A model generated the notes under the pieces. It had not been told where the DNA came from and did not search any database. It saw nothing but the letters and a program-made list of their open reading frames with translations. A stretch of DNA of 10,922 nucleotides from Acidobacteriota bacterium (GTDB lineage: Bacteria > Acidobacteriota > Terriglobia > Terriglobales > Acidobacteriaceae): positions 1 to 10,922 of the forward strand of contig JAJXXG010000188.1 of the NCBI GenBank assembly GCA_021781255.1. Direction: 5' to 3'. Shown in pieces: positions 1 through 6,721 of this stretch. The number at the start of each line of letters is the position of its first letter. The first letter of the stretch is position 1. The position numbers and the translations under genes were made by a program.

Positions 1-699
1 TCGCGCCTGCTTGCGCAGCGCCTCATCCAGGCCGGCCATGCCGATGGTTCCACACTCACCATCAGCGGCAAGACGCTCGCCGAAGAGGCAGCGCAGGCCG
101 TCGAAACGCCCGGCCAGGTCGTTATCCACACCTTCGACAATCCCCTCAAGCCCACCGGCGGACTCGTAATCCTCAAGGGCAACCTTGCGCCCGAGGGCTG
201 CGTGATGAAGATCGCCGCAGCCAACCGCGTGGAGCATCGCGGCCCCGCCCGCGTCTTCGACTGCGAAGACGACTGCTTCGCCGCTGTCCAGTCCGGCCAG
301 ATCAAGCCCAACGACGTCATCGTCATTCGCTATGAAGGGCCCCGGGGCGGTCCCGGCATGCGCGAGATGCTGCAGGTCACGGCGGCCATCAGCGGCATGC
401 CCGACCTCAGCTCCACCGTGGCCCTGCTTACCGACGGCCGCTTCTCCGGCGCCACGCGCGGCTTCACCGCCGGCCACGTCGCGCCCGAGGCCTTCGTCGG
501 CGGCCCCATCGCCGCCGTCCGCGAGGGCGACATCATTCACTTCGACATCCCCAACCGCAAGCTGACACTTGAGATCAGCGACGAAGAGATGGCTGCGCGG
601 CTCAGCAACTTTGCGCCGCCGGCCCTGCGCTGGCCCACGGGCGTGTTCCGCAAGTACGTCGATCGCGTGAACTCCGCCTCAAAGGGCGCAACCACTTAG
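1..699 (+). CDS. ilvD: Dihydroxy-acid dehydratase, C-terminal part (5' end outside window)
   Basis: This enzyme dehydrates 2,3-dihydroxy-isovalerate and 2,3-dihydroxy-3-methylvalerate to the 2-keto acids, the last step shared by valine, leucine and isoleucine synthesis, in the cytoplasm with an Fe-S cluster. The open frame runs from base 1 to a TAG at 697-699, giving 232 visible residues; the first in-window ATG (202) is internal. The conserved IlvD/Edd C-terminal blocks are present: PTGGLVILKGNLAPEGCV, YEGPRGGPGMREML, TDGRFSGATRG (the serine of SGATRG is the proposed catalytic base in the family) and a HVAPEA block followed by GGPIA. The cluster-ligating cysteines lie in the missing N-terminal part, so the cluster type cannot be judged. 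It precedes ilvB by 110 bp on the same strand and is probably cotranscribed with it. Identity is secure; only its 5' extent is unknown. Confidence 0.96.
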   Translation, partial: SRLLAQRLIQAGHADGSTLTISGKTLAEEAAQAVETPGQVVIHTFDNPLKPTGGLVILKGNLAPEGCVMKIAAANRVEHRGPARVFDCEDDCFAAVQSGQIKPNDVIVIRYEGPRGGPGMREMLQVTAAISGMPDLSSTVALLTDGRFSGATRGFTAGHVAPEAFVGGPIAAVREGDIIHFDIPNRKLTLEISDEEMAARLSNFAPPALRWPTGVFRKYVDRVNSASKGATT

Positions 700-707
700 G
701 CCTCGCT

Positions 708-809
708 GCGGCGCCCGTCCGGCAACGCGCGGGCGCCGCCAGCACTCCATCGTGAGACCAGAACGCAAAGCCAGCGAGCTGCTCAACGCTGGCTCAGAAG
801 GAGTCATCC
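708..809 (+). promoter_or_regulatory. Structured ilvD-ilvB intergenic leader with SD-adjacent hairpin
   Basis: The gap holds nested inverted repeats. A perfect 9-bp GC-rich repeat pairs 708-716 with 731-739 (14-nt loop). A perfect 8-bp repeat pairs 769-776 (agccagcg) with 787-794 (cgctggct), loop of 10. ACTCC at 744-748 is complementary to GGAGT at 800-804, which overlaps the Shine-Dalgarno AAGGAG (798-803), 6 nt before the ilvB ATG at 810. The outer pairing would hide the ribosome binding site. There is no T-run after either hairpin and no short Ile/Leu/Val-rich leader peptide, so a classical ilv attenuator is not supported. It could be a translational control element, an RNA-processing barrier or incidental GC-rich folding. 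The complementarity is seen directly; the function is inferred. Confidence 0.4.
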
Positions 810-2576
810 ATGGGAAGCAACGCCATACCGCAATCATCGAATGCCCATCTCACCACACCTACCCGCCTCACTGGCGCTGAGATCATCTGGGCCACGCTGG
901 TGGGCGAGGGCGTCACAGACGTCTTCGGTTATCCGGGCGGCGCCATCCTGCCCGCCTATGACGCTCTGCGCAAGTTTCCCATTCATCACACCCTGGTGCG
1001 ACACGAGCAGGGCGCAGCCCACATGGCCGACGGCTACGCGCGCGCCTCGGGCAAGGTTGGCGTGGCCGTTGCCACCAGCGGACCCGGCGCCACCAACCTC
1101 ATCACCGGCATCGCCACGGCCATGCTCGACTCCATTCCCATGGTCTGCATCACCGGCAACGTCTCCAGCAAGGTGCTCGGCACAGATGCCTTCCAGGAGA
1201 TCGACATCACCGGCATCACCCTGCCCGTGACCAAGCACAACTTCCTCGTCAGCAAGACGGAGGACATCGCCCCCGCGCTCCGCCACGCCTTCCAGATCGC
1301 GCAGTCCGGGCGCCCCGGCCCCGTGCTCGTCGACATCACCAAGGACGCGCAGCAGGGCACGGCCATCTTCGACTTCGCCGCCGCCAAGCCGCGCCCCTAT
1401 CGCCCGCATCCCATGCTGGGCACGGACGAGTCCAGCCTCGCCGGCGCCGCCGAGCTCATCCGCAACGCCAAGCGCCCCATCATCCTCGCCGGCCACGGCG
1501 TCATCGAGTCCGGCGCCATGGAGCAGATCCGCACCCTCGCCGAGCGCGCGCAGATTCCCGTCGCCCTCACCCTCCTCGGCCTCGGTGGCTTCCCTGCTTC
1601 GCATCCGCTCAACCTCGGCATGATGGGCATGCACGGCGAAGCCTGGGTCAACCACGCCATTCAGGAGGCCGACCTGCTCATCGCCTGCGGCATGCGCTTC
1701 GATGACCGCGTCACCGGCACCACCTCGCAGTACGCGCTCAAGGCCAAAAAGATTCACATCGAGGTCGATCCGTCTGAGATCAACAAGAACATCAAGGTCG
1801 ATGTCGCCCTCGTCGGCGATCTGCGCTCCGTGCTCGAAGACCTGCTCCCGCGCATCCCCGGCCGCGACGGCAGCGCCTGGATCAAGACCATCGAAGCCTC
1901 CAAGGGCGCCGTCGCCGTGCGCGACATCAAGAACCTGCCCGACTCCGGCCATCTCTACGCCGCCCACGTCATGCACGACCTCTGGCGCATCACCGGCGGA
2001 GACGCCATTGTGGCCACTGACGTAGGCCAGCACCAGATGTGGGAGGCGCAGTACTTCCACCATGAGAAGCCGCGCTCGCTCATCACCTCCGGCGGCCTCG
2101 GCACCATGGGCTTCGCGCTGCCTGCCGCCATCGGCGCCAAAACCGCCTGCCCCGACAAGGAAGTCTGGGTCATCGCCGGCGACGGCGGCATCCAGATGAC
2201 CGCCTCCGAGCTCTCCACCATCGTGCAGGAAGGCCTCAAGATCAACATCGCCATCATCAACAACGGCTACCTCGGCATGGTGCGCCAGTGGCAGGAGTTC
2301 TTCTACGAGCGCAACTACCAGTCCACCCCGCTCGTCAGCCCCGACTTCGTCAAGCTGGCCGACGCCCACGGCATCAAGGGCCGCGCCGTGCGCACGCGCG
2401 CTGAGGTTGCCGACGCCGTCAACGAAGCCCGCTCGCACTCCGGCCCCTTCCTGCTCAACTTCATGGTCGAAAAGGAAGACGCCGTCTATCCCATGATTCC
2501 CGCCGGCAGCGCGCTGCACGAGATGATCCGCCGCCCCGGCAAAAACCCCCTGGTGGAAAGCCCGGACGACAAGTAG
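810..2576 (+). CDS. ilvB: Acetohydroxyacid synthase (acetolactate synthase) large, catalytic subunit
   Basis: The ThDP- and FAD-dependent large subunit condenses two pyruvates to 2-acetolactate, or pyruvate plus 2-oxobutyrate to 2-aceto-2-hydroxybutyrate, the committed step of branched-chain amino acid synthesis. At 588 residues it has the usual family length. The N-terminal PYR domain carries GYPGGAILPAYDAL (about 40-53) and RHEQGAAHMADGYAR with the catalytic glutamate at residue 66. A central FAD/TPP-middle domain follows (roughly 200-340). The C-terminal PP domain holds the ThDP/Mg motif GDGG (457-460) ending in NN (484-485), then GYLGMVRQWQEFFYERNY. The ATG at 810 is supported by AAGGAG at 798-803. 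It sits between ilvD and ilvN on the same strand; the adjacent small subunit argues for the biosynthetic, feedback-regulated enzyme rather than a catabolic acetolactate synthase. Nothing is truncated and the key residues are intact. Confidence 0.97.
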   Translation: MGSNAIPQSSNAHLTTPTRLTGAEIIWATLVGEGVTDVFGYPGGAILPAYDALRKFPIHHTLVRHEQGAAHMADGYARASGKVGVAVATSGPGATNLITGIATAMLDSIPMVCITGNVSSKVLGTDAFQEIDITGITLPVTKHNFLVSKTEDIAPALRHAFQIAQSGRPGPVLVDITKDAQQGTAIFDFAAAKPRPYRPHPMLGTDESSLAGAAELIRNAKRPIILAGHGVIESGAMEQIRTLAERAQIPVALTLLGLGGFPASHPLNLGMMGMHGEAWVNHAIQEADLLIACGMRFDDRVTGTTSQYALKAKKIHIEVDPSEINKNIKVDVALVGDLRSVLEDLLPRIPGRDGSAWIKTIEASKGAVAVRDIKNLPDSGHLYAAHVMHDLWRITGGDAIVATDVGQHQMWEAQYFHHEKPRSLITSGGLGTMGFALPAAIGAKTACPDKEVWVIAGDGGIQMTASELSTIVQEGLKINIAIINNGYLGMVRQWQEFFYERNYQSTPLVSPDFVKLADAHGIKGRAVRTRAEVADAVNEARSHSGPFLLNFMVEKEDAVYPMIPAGSALHEMIRRPGKNPLVESPDDK

Positions 2577-2676
2577 CAACACAGCCGCCGGTGGTCGGCA
2601 CGGCCGCGCACAGCGCCTGCCGCCCCGGTGCCTGATCTCCTGAACCAGCTTTTTTCATTCAGCAAGGATGGCCATT

Positions 2677-3261
2677 ATGCTGCATACATTTGTTGCTTAC
2701 GTGGAAGACCTGCCCGGCGTGCTCACGCGCGTGGCCTCGCTCTTCCGTCGTCTCAATATCAACATCAGCTCCCTCACCGTGGGCCGCAGTGAGCGCCCCG
2801 GCCTCTCCCGCCTCACCCTCGTCTGCGACGCCTCCGCGGAAGCCGGTCACCGCATCCGCGCCAGCTTGTTTAAACTGGAGAATGTGGTCGATGTGGATGA
2901 CATCGCCCAGGCGCCGTCTGTCACCCGCGAGCTCGCGCTCATCAAGGTGGCCGCCACGCCGGAAAACCGCTCCCAGATCTTCGAGCTCGCGGAGGTCTTC
3001 CGCGCCCGCATCGTCGACCTCGCGCCGGAGTCGCTGATGATTGAACTGACCGGCGTCGAAAGCAAGATTGAAGGCCTCATCCAGGTCCTCAATGAGTCCG
3101 AGGATCGCATCCTCGAAATCTGCCGCAGCGGCAAAATGACCATGCGCCGCGGCCATCACACCAGCCGCGTCCTCCGTGCCATGGGCGCCCCCGCCGAGGA
3201 TTCGGCCAACGCGGAGCCCACGGAAAACTTTGAAGACCGCGCAGCCGTCGAGCCCGAGTAA
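2677..3261 (+). CDS. ilvN: Acetohydroxyacid synthase small, regulatory subunit
   Basis: The small subunit activates the large subunit and usually mediates valine feedback inhibition. I chose the ATG at 2677 (194 residues) over the in-frame ATG at 2668: the only SD-like sequence, AAGGA at 2664-2668, abuts or overlaps the upstream ATG but lies 8 nt from 2677, and the resulting N-terminus MLHTFVAYVEDLPGVLTRVA matches the normal family start. An ACT domain occupies about 3-75 (NINISSLTVG core) and the small-subunit C-terminal domain about 85-160 (NRSQIFELAEVFRARIVDL, ELTG, ending GKMTMRRG). An acidic tail of roughly 30 residues beyond this is longer than most family members. It follows ilvB by 100 bp and precedes ilvC by 66 bp, consistent with one operon. 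The gap before it contains a T6 run (2650-2655) without a convincing stem. This could be called ilvH in other naming. Confidence 0.95.
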   Translation: MLHTFVAYVEDLPGVLTRVASLFRRLNINISSLTVGRSERPGLSRLTLVCDASAEAGHRIRASLFKLENVVDVDDIAQAPSVTRELALIKVAATPENRSQIFELAEVFRARIVDLAPESLMIELTGVESKIEGLIQVLNESEDRILEICRSGKMTMRRGHHTSRVLRAMGAPAEDSANAEPTENFEDRAAVEPE

Positions 3262-4350
<1,089 letters not shown>

Positions 4351-4371
4351 CTCAATAACCCTTCAACACCA

Positions 4372-4409
4372 CGGCCCTGCGAGAAACCCTCGCAGGGCCG
4401 CAGCTTTTT
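4372..4409 (+). terminator. Intrinsic terminator of the ilv operon
   Basis: A perfect 12-bp stem pairs 4372-4383 (cggccctgcgag) with 4389-4400 (ctcgcagggccg), loop AAACC. After CAGC comes a T5 run at 4405-4409. It lies 22 bp after the ilvC stop and is the strongest terminator-like structure in the window. It marks the end of the branched-chain operon and separates it from the lower-G+C gene that follows. Confidence 0.9.
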
Positions 4410-4435
4410 GATACTTGTAATCGTGAGAATATATT
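4408..4435 (+). promoter_or_regulatory. Sigma-70-type promoter for the downstream orphan gene
   Basis: TTGATA (4408-4413) is followed after 16 bp by TATATT (4430-4435), each matching the -35/-10 consensus at five of six positions. The -35 begins in the last Ts of the ilvC terminator. A start point near 4443 would give a leader of about 64 nt before the ATG at 4507. The AT-rich composition contrasts with the GC-rich surroundings, which makes a chance match less informative than it would be elsewhere. Confidence 0.55.
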
Positions 4436-4506
4436 TGCCCGGCCATTCGCATTCTTTAGGACAATTATGTGCTTGTCACACAAAGGTCAAGGCGGGAAAA
4501 TGTTCC

Positions 4507-5199
4507 ATGTCCAAAAAGCCTCACTCGTTATGGCTTTCCGGCCTCGCCATCAACCTGATCAGCAACCTTATCGCCTTCATTGTGGGGGGCTTTACAACTT
4601 ATTTCTCTCATGAAGGCTCAGCCTGGATCAAACCTCTTCTCTTCGGCGGAATCGCCTGGTTAGTCACGTTCTGCTCAATTCTAGCTATTAGGTATATGAA
4701 CAGGCTTCCGAGGAGACTCGACCCTCTGACTGTGGAGAATGCAGGTCGAAGGATTAGGGATTGGCTAGATGAATTCAACCTGACAGTTAAGAGCGTTCCT
4801 GATTCAGATTGCGATTTCTTCTACATCGTCACTACAGACGGAGGGAAGAAAATCTCAATCTTTCGGAACCTTAAACAGAATACCGATTACATCTCGCTTA
4901 AAGGACTAATAACTACCAGCGATGATGAGAAGGCAATAATCGCTCGAATGTCTGACGACGAAAAAATATCCCTCAGATTGGCATTGGAGCTTGAATTATC
5001 TCGTGCAGTGATGGGGTACACGACGCAAAACATGCTTGACTCATTGACCATTTTCAAGCGTGTTCCGATCACCGAGACGCTTTCCGCAGAAGATCTTCTA
5101 ACTGTAATGTGGGAGGTTGAGGCAATGCTCACGTCGCTATTCGTAATAGGTGCACTAGGTTTCCACCGACATAGCCTCCGCCAGAAAGAAGAAGCGTAA
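4507..5199 (+). CDS. Unrecognised two-helix membrane protein with a C-terminal soluble domain, low G+C
   Basis: I do not recognise this protein with confidence. The ATG at 4507 gives 230 residues; the frame is open further upstream to a TTG at 4408, but that lies in the terminator and adds no plausible protein. Residues about 8-32 and 43-63 are hydrophobic helices separated by a short loop, followed by basic RLPRR (67-70 region), so the remainder is probably cytoplasmic. The soluble part has an amphipathic helix (RRIRDWLDEF, 81-90), beta-type stretches (DFFYIVTT, KKISIFRNL) and two helical stretches (150-170, 193-219). This alpha/beta order vaguely recalls YbjN/DUF2299-like chaperone folds, which is a weak inference. 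Hand-counted G+C in three 60-base samples is 42-48%, against about 65% in ilvC, and AGG, ATA and TTA codons occur, suggesting horizontal acquisition. It sits alone between the ilvC terminator and a hairpin repeat. Confidence 0.72.
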   Translation: MSKKPHSLWLSGLAINLISNLIAFIVGGFTTYFSHEGSAWIKPLLFGGIAWLVTFCSILAIRYMNRLPRRLDPLTVENAGRRIRDWLDEFNLTVKSVPDSDCDFFYIVTTDGGKKISIFRNLKQNTDYISLKGLITTSDDEKAIIARMSDDEKISLRLALELELSRAVMGYTTQNMLDSLTIFKRVPITETLSAEDLLTVMWEVEAMLTSLFVIGALGFHRHSLRQKEEA

Positions 5200-5215
5200 T
5201 GAATGTAGATTGAAT

Positions 5216-5255
5216 GCCGGGTGCCCCAAGTCTCGCTTCTGAGACCTAGGGCACC
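5216..5255 (+). repeat. Palindromic repeat, copy 1 (3' end of the orphan gene)
   Basis: The outer stem GTGCCC (5221-5226) pairs with GGGCAC (5249-5254) and the inner stem GTCTC (5230-5234) pairs with GAGAC (5241-5245) around loop GCTTCT, with two mismatches between the stems. It starts 16 bp after the orphan gene's stop. A near-identical element (GCCGG.TG.CCC...GTCTCGCTT.TGAGACCT) recurs at 6344-6381. There is no T-run, so it may act as an mRNA 3'-end stabiliser or a weak terminator rather than a canonical intrinsic terminator. It resembles REP-type dispersed elements. Confidence 0.7.
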
Positions 5256-5315
5256 TCAACCCTCAACTAGCCTTCCTGTGCGCGAAACCTAGAACGCCAT
5301 ATCATCTCTCACCGG

Positions 5316-5344
5316 TTGCCCCCTCCACCCTCACCCATTACAAT
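5316..5344 (+). promoter_or_regulatory. Promoter for a leaderless transcript of the exported hydrolase
   Basis: TTGCCC (5316-5321) and TACAAT (5339-5344) are separated by exactly 17 bp. The -10 ends 7 nt before an in-frame GTG at 5352, so transcription would start at or next to the start codon, as in leaderless mRNAs. No Shine-Dalgarno sequence is visible before that GTG, which fits. The TTG at 5316 could itself be read as a start codon but is better explained as the -35 core. Confidence 0.5.
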
Positions 5345-5351
5345 TCAGCCC

Positions 5352-6344
5352 GTGTCGAAACCATCCCCGGTCTCACGCCGCAATTTCATTTCCGCCGCCC
5401 TCGCAGGCTCCGCCGCCACTCTTGCCGGTGCAGCCGTGCCCGAATCCTCGCCGGTCGAATGGACCCCTGAGCGCACCCAGGCCGCGCTCCGCAGCGCCAC
5501 CGGCACCAGCCTCGTCCTGCTCGGCACCGGCGGCGGCCCCGTGGAAGGCCGCCCGCGCCGTATGACCTCGCATGTCCTCGTCAGCAACGGCGCAGCCTAC
5601 ATCGTCGACTGCGGCCTCGGCGTCACCACGCAGTTCGCCCGCACCGGAATCCCCTTCTCCGCCGTCCGCTCCATCTTCATCACCCACCACCACCCTGACC
5701 ACAACGTCGAGTACGGCCCATTCCTGCTTCTCCGCTGGGCCAAAGAGATCACGCAGGCCCCTTCCGCCTACGGCCCGCCGCCACTCGTGCAGATGACCCG
5801 CGACTATCTCCGCTCCATGGACGCCACCATCCGCTTCTGGTCAGAGGATTTCCAGTACCCGCCGCTCAAAGTCGACGACGTTCACGAGATAACCGGCTCC
5901 GGCCACGTCATGAAGGACGAAAACGTCCGCGTCACCTCGGCACTCGTGCAGCATCCGCCCGTGCACCCTGCCCTCGGCTACCGCTTCGACTTCGCCGACC
6001 GCTCCATCGCCTTCTCAGGCGACACCGTCCCGGTAGACGCCATGGTCCGCCTGGCCCACGGAGCAGATGTGCTCGTTCACGAGGCCATCGACATGGCCGT
6101 CATGGACCGCATGGAGCGACTCAATAATGACCCAGCCCAATACAAGATCAACATGCATCACATGCGCGCCGATCATGCTCCCATCGAAGACGTGGGCCGC
6201 ATCGCTCAGGAGGCCGGCGTCAAGACGCTTGTCCTCTCGCATCTCAGTCCCAGCATCGGCGTTCCAGACGAAGCCTGGCGCGCCGGCGCCGCAAAGCACT
6301 TCAAAGGCAAAATCATCGTCGGTCACGACCTCATGGTCATCTAG
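5352..6344 (+). CDS. Tat-exported metallo-beta-lactamase-fold hydrolase (RNase Z/arylsulfatase-like)
   Basis: The GTG at 5352 gives 330 residues. The frame extends to a TTG at 5316, but that triplet lies in a promoter -35 and neither start has an SD. The N-terminus has a twin-arginine signal (SRRNF at about 8-12, then an alanine-rich hydrophobic stretch), so the protein probably folds in the cytoplasm and acts in the periplasm or at the cell surface. The fold is identified by LLGTGGGP near residue 60, the metal motif HHHPDH (H112, H114, D116, H117), a QHPPVH segment (H201/H205), GDT (D224), VHEA (H243) and LSHL (H297), the series seen in RNase Z/AtsA-type metallohydrolases with two zinc sites. 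The export signal argues against tRNA processing; phosphodiester, sulfate ester or lactone substrates are possible and unresolved. It is bracketed by two copies of one hairpin repeat and has no operon partner. Confidence 0.88.
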   Translation: MSKPSPVSRRNFISAALAGSAATLAGAAVPESSPVEWTPERTQAALRSATGTSLVLLGTGGGPVEGRPRRMTSHVLVSNGAAYIVDCGLGVTTQFARTGIPFSAVRSIFITHHHPDHNVEYGPFLLLRWAKEITQAPSAYGPPPLVQMTRDYLRSMDATIRFWSEDFQYPPLKVDDVHEITGSGHVMKDENVRVTSALVQHPPVHPALGYRFDFADRSIAFSGDTVPVDAMVRLAHGADVLVHEAIDMAVMDRMERLNNDPAQYKINMHHMRADHAPIEDVGRIAQEAGVKTLVLSHLSPSIGVPDEAWRAGAAKHFKGKIIVGHDLMVI

Positions 6345-6381
6345 CCGGATGTCCCGGGGTCTCGCTTTTGAGACCTGGGCC
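6344..6381 (+). repeat. Palindromic repeat, copy 2 (abuts the hydrolase stop codon)
   Basis: This is the second copy of the 5216-5255 element. GGTCTC (6358-6363) pairs with GAGACC (6370-6375) around loop GCTTTT, extended by a G-T pair and CCC (6353-6355) with GGG (6377-6379) across one bulged base. The element begins with the final G of the hydrolase TAG stop. Its position immediately after a gene matches copy 1, suggesting a role at transcript 3' ends. Confidence 0.7.
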
Positions 6382-6435
6382 GGGTGCCCCATCCATCCCG
6401 CGCCCTTTGCCGCATGGGTGGGAAAGTACGAACCC
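6381..6435 (+). repeat. Second type of palindromic element (GGGTGCCCCATCC...GTGGGAAAGTACG)
   Basis: CCCATCCAT (6388-6396) pairs with ATGGGTGGG (6414-6422), nine pairs including one G-T, with a GC-rich loop of 17. An outer GGGT (6382-6385) and ACCC (6432-6435) clamp it. The trailer GAAAGTACGAACCC and the leading GGGTGCCCCATCC look like a dispersed repeat I associate from memory with Terriglobia genomes. No second copy of this type occurs in the window, so repeat status is inferred. Confidence 0.5.
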
Positions 6436-6445
6436 AACCCCCCGT

Positions 6446-6490
6446 CCTCTTGAGCGAACGCAGCGAGTCGAAAGATCCGCGGTTGCTTTT
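6446..6490 (+). repeat. Third short element (TGAGCGAACGCAGCGAGTCG-type), dispersed-repeat-like
   Basis: The stretch TGAGCGAACGCAGCGAGTCG followed by AAAGATCCGCGGTTGC resembles the 'TGAGCGAAGCGAGTCGAAGGATC' class of short intergenic sequences that I recall from several bacterial phyla. Only one copy is present here. It reads as open frame in one phase, but the composition is repeat-like, not gene-like. The call rests on recollection. Confidence 0.35.
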
Positions 6491-6545
6491 CTGGCGCTCT
6501 CCGTCAGAACCACCCCGGATGCCGGTTGCCCTACGCACCTCTAGA

Positions 6546-6568
6546 GATTTTCTTTCCCCCAGAAAATC
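6546..6568. repeat. AT-rich inverted repeat in the gene-free region
   Basis: GATTTTCT (6546-6553) and AGAAAATC (6561-6568) are a perfect 8-bp inverted repeat with loop TTCCCCC. The stretch from 6345 to 6721 has no credible gene; it holds the hairpin repeats listed separately, this element and the upstream region of the isoaspartyl peptidase gene. It may be a protein-binding site, a weak terminator or part of the repeat composite. Confidence 0.45.
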
Positions 6569-6721
6569 GTGCGGAAAATTACGGAGTCATTTTGGCTTCA
6601 TCTTGGCCTTCTGCCTGTTGCACCCATGCTTTACCATGGCTGCAACGCAGCATCGGCTCCGCGCGCGCATCCAACCGGCGCGTCCAACTGTAATCCCTGC
6701 TGCAACATAGGATGATTCCCC

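Noticed and set aside
834..2582. A 582-codon open frame on the minus strand opposite ilvB
   Set aside because: It mirrors ilvB almost base for base; in GC-rich genes the antisense phase stays open because stop codons need A/T at positions that are mostly G/C. No SD, no recognisable domain, Gly/Ala/Asp/Val-heavy composition.
2577..2660. Possible internal terminator between ilvB and ilvN (T6 at 2650-2655)
   Set aside because: The only stems upstream are 4-5 bp (for example GGCAC 2597-2601 with GTGCC 2628-2632) and are not adjacent to the T-run.
4507..5199. Transposase, phage or toxin-antitoxin origin for the low-G+C gene
   Set aside because: No DDE or integrase motifs, no inverted repeats of insertion-sequence type at its ends, no partner gene; foreign origin is suggested only by composition.
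5216..6570. CRISPR array
   Set aside because: The repeats are two distant hairpin copies plus unrelated elements, without regular spacers or cas genes.
6384..6710. A 108-codon plus-strand frame in the gene-free region
   Set aside because: It runs through three repeat elements and hairpins, has no SD, and its product resembles no protein.
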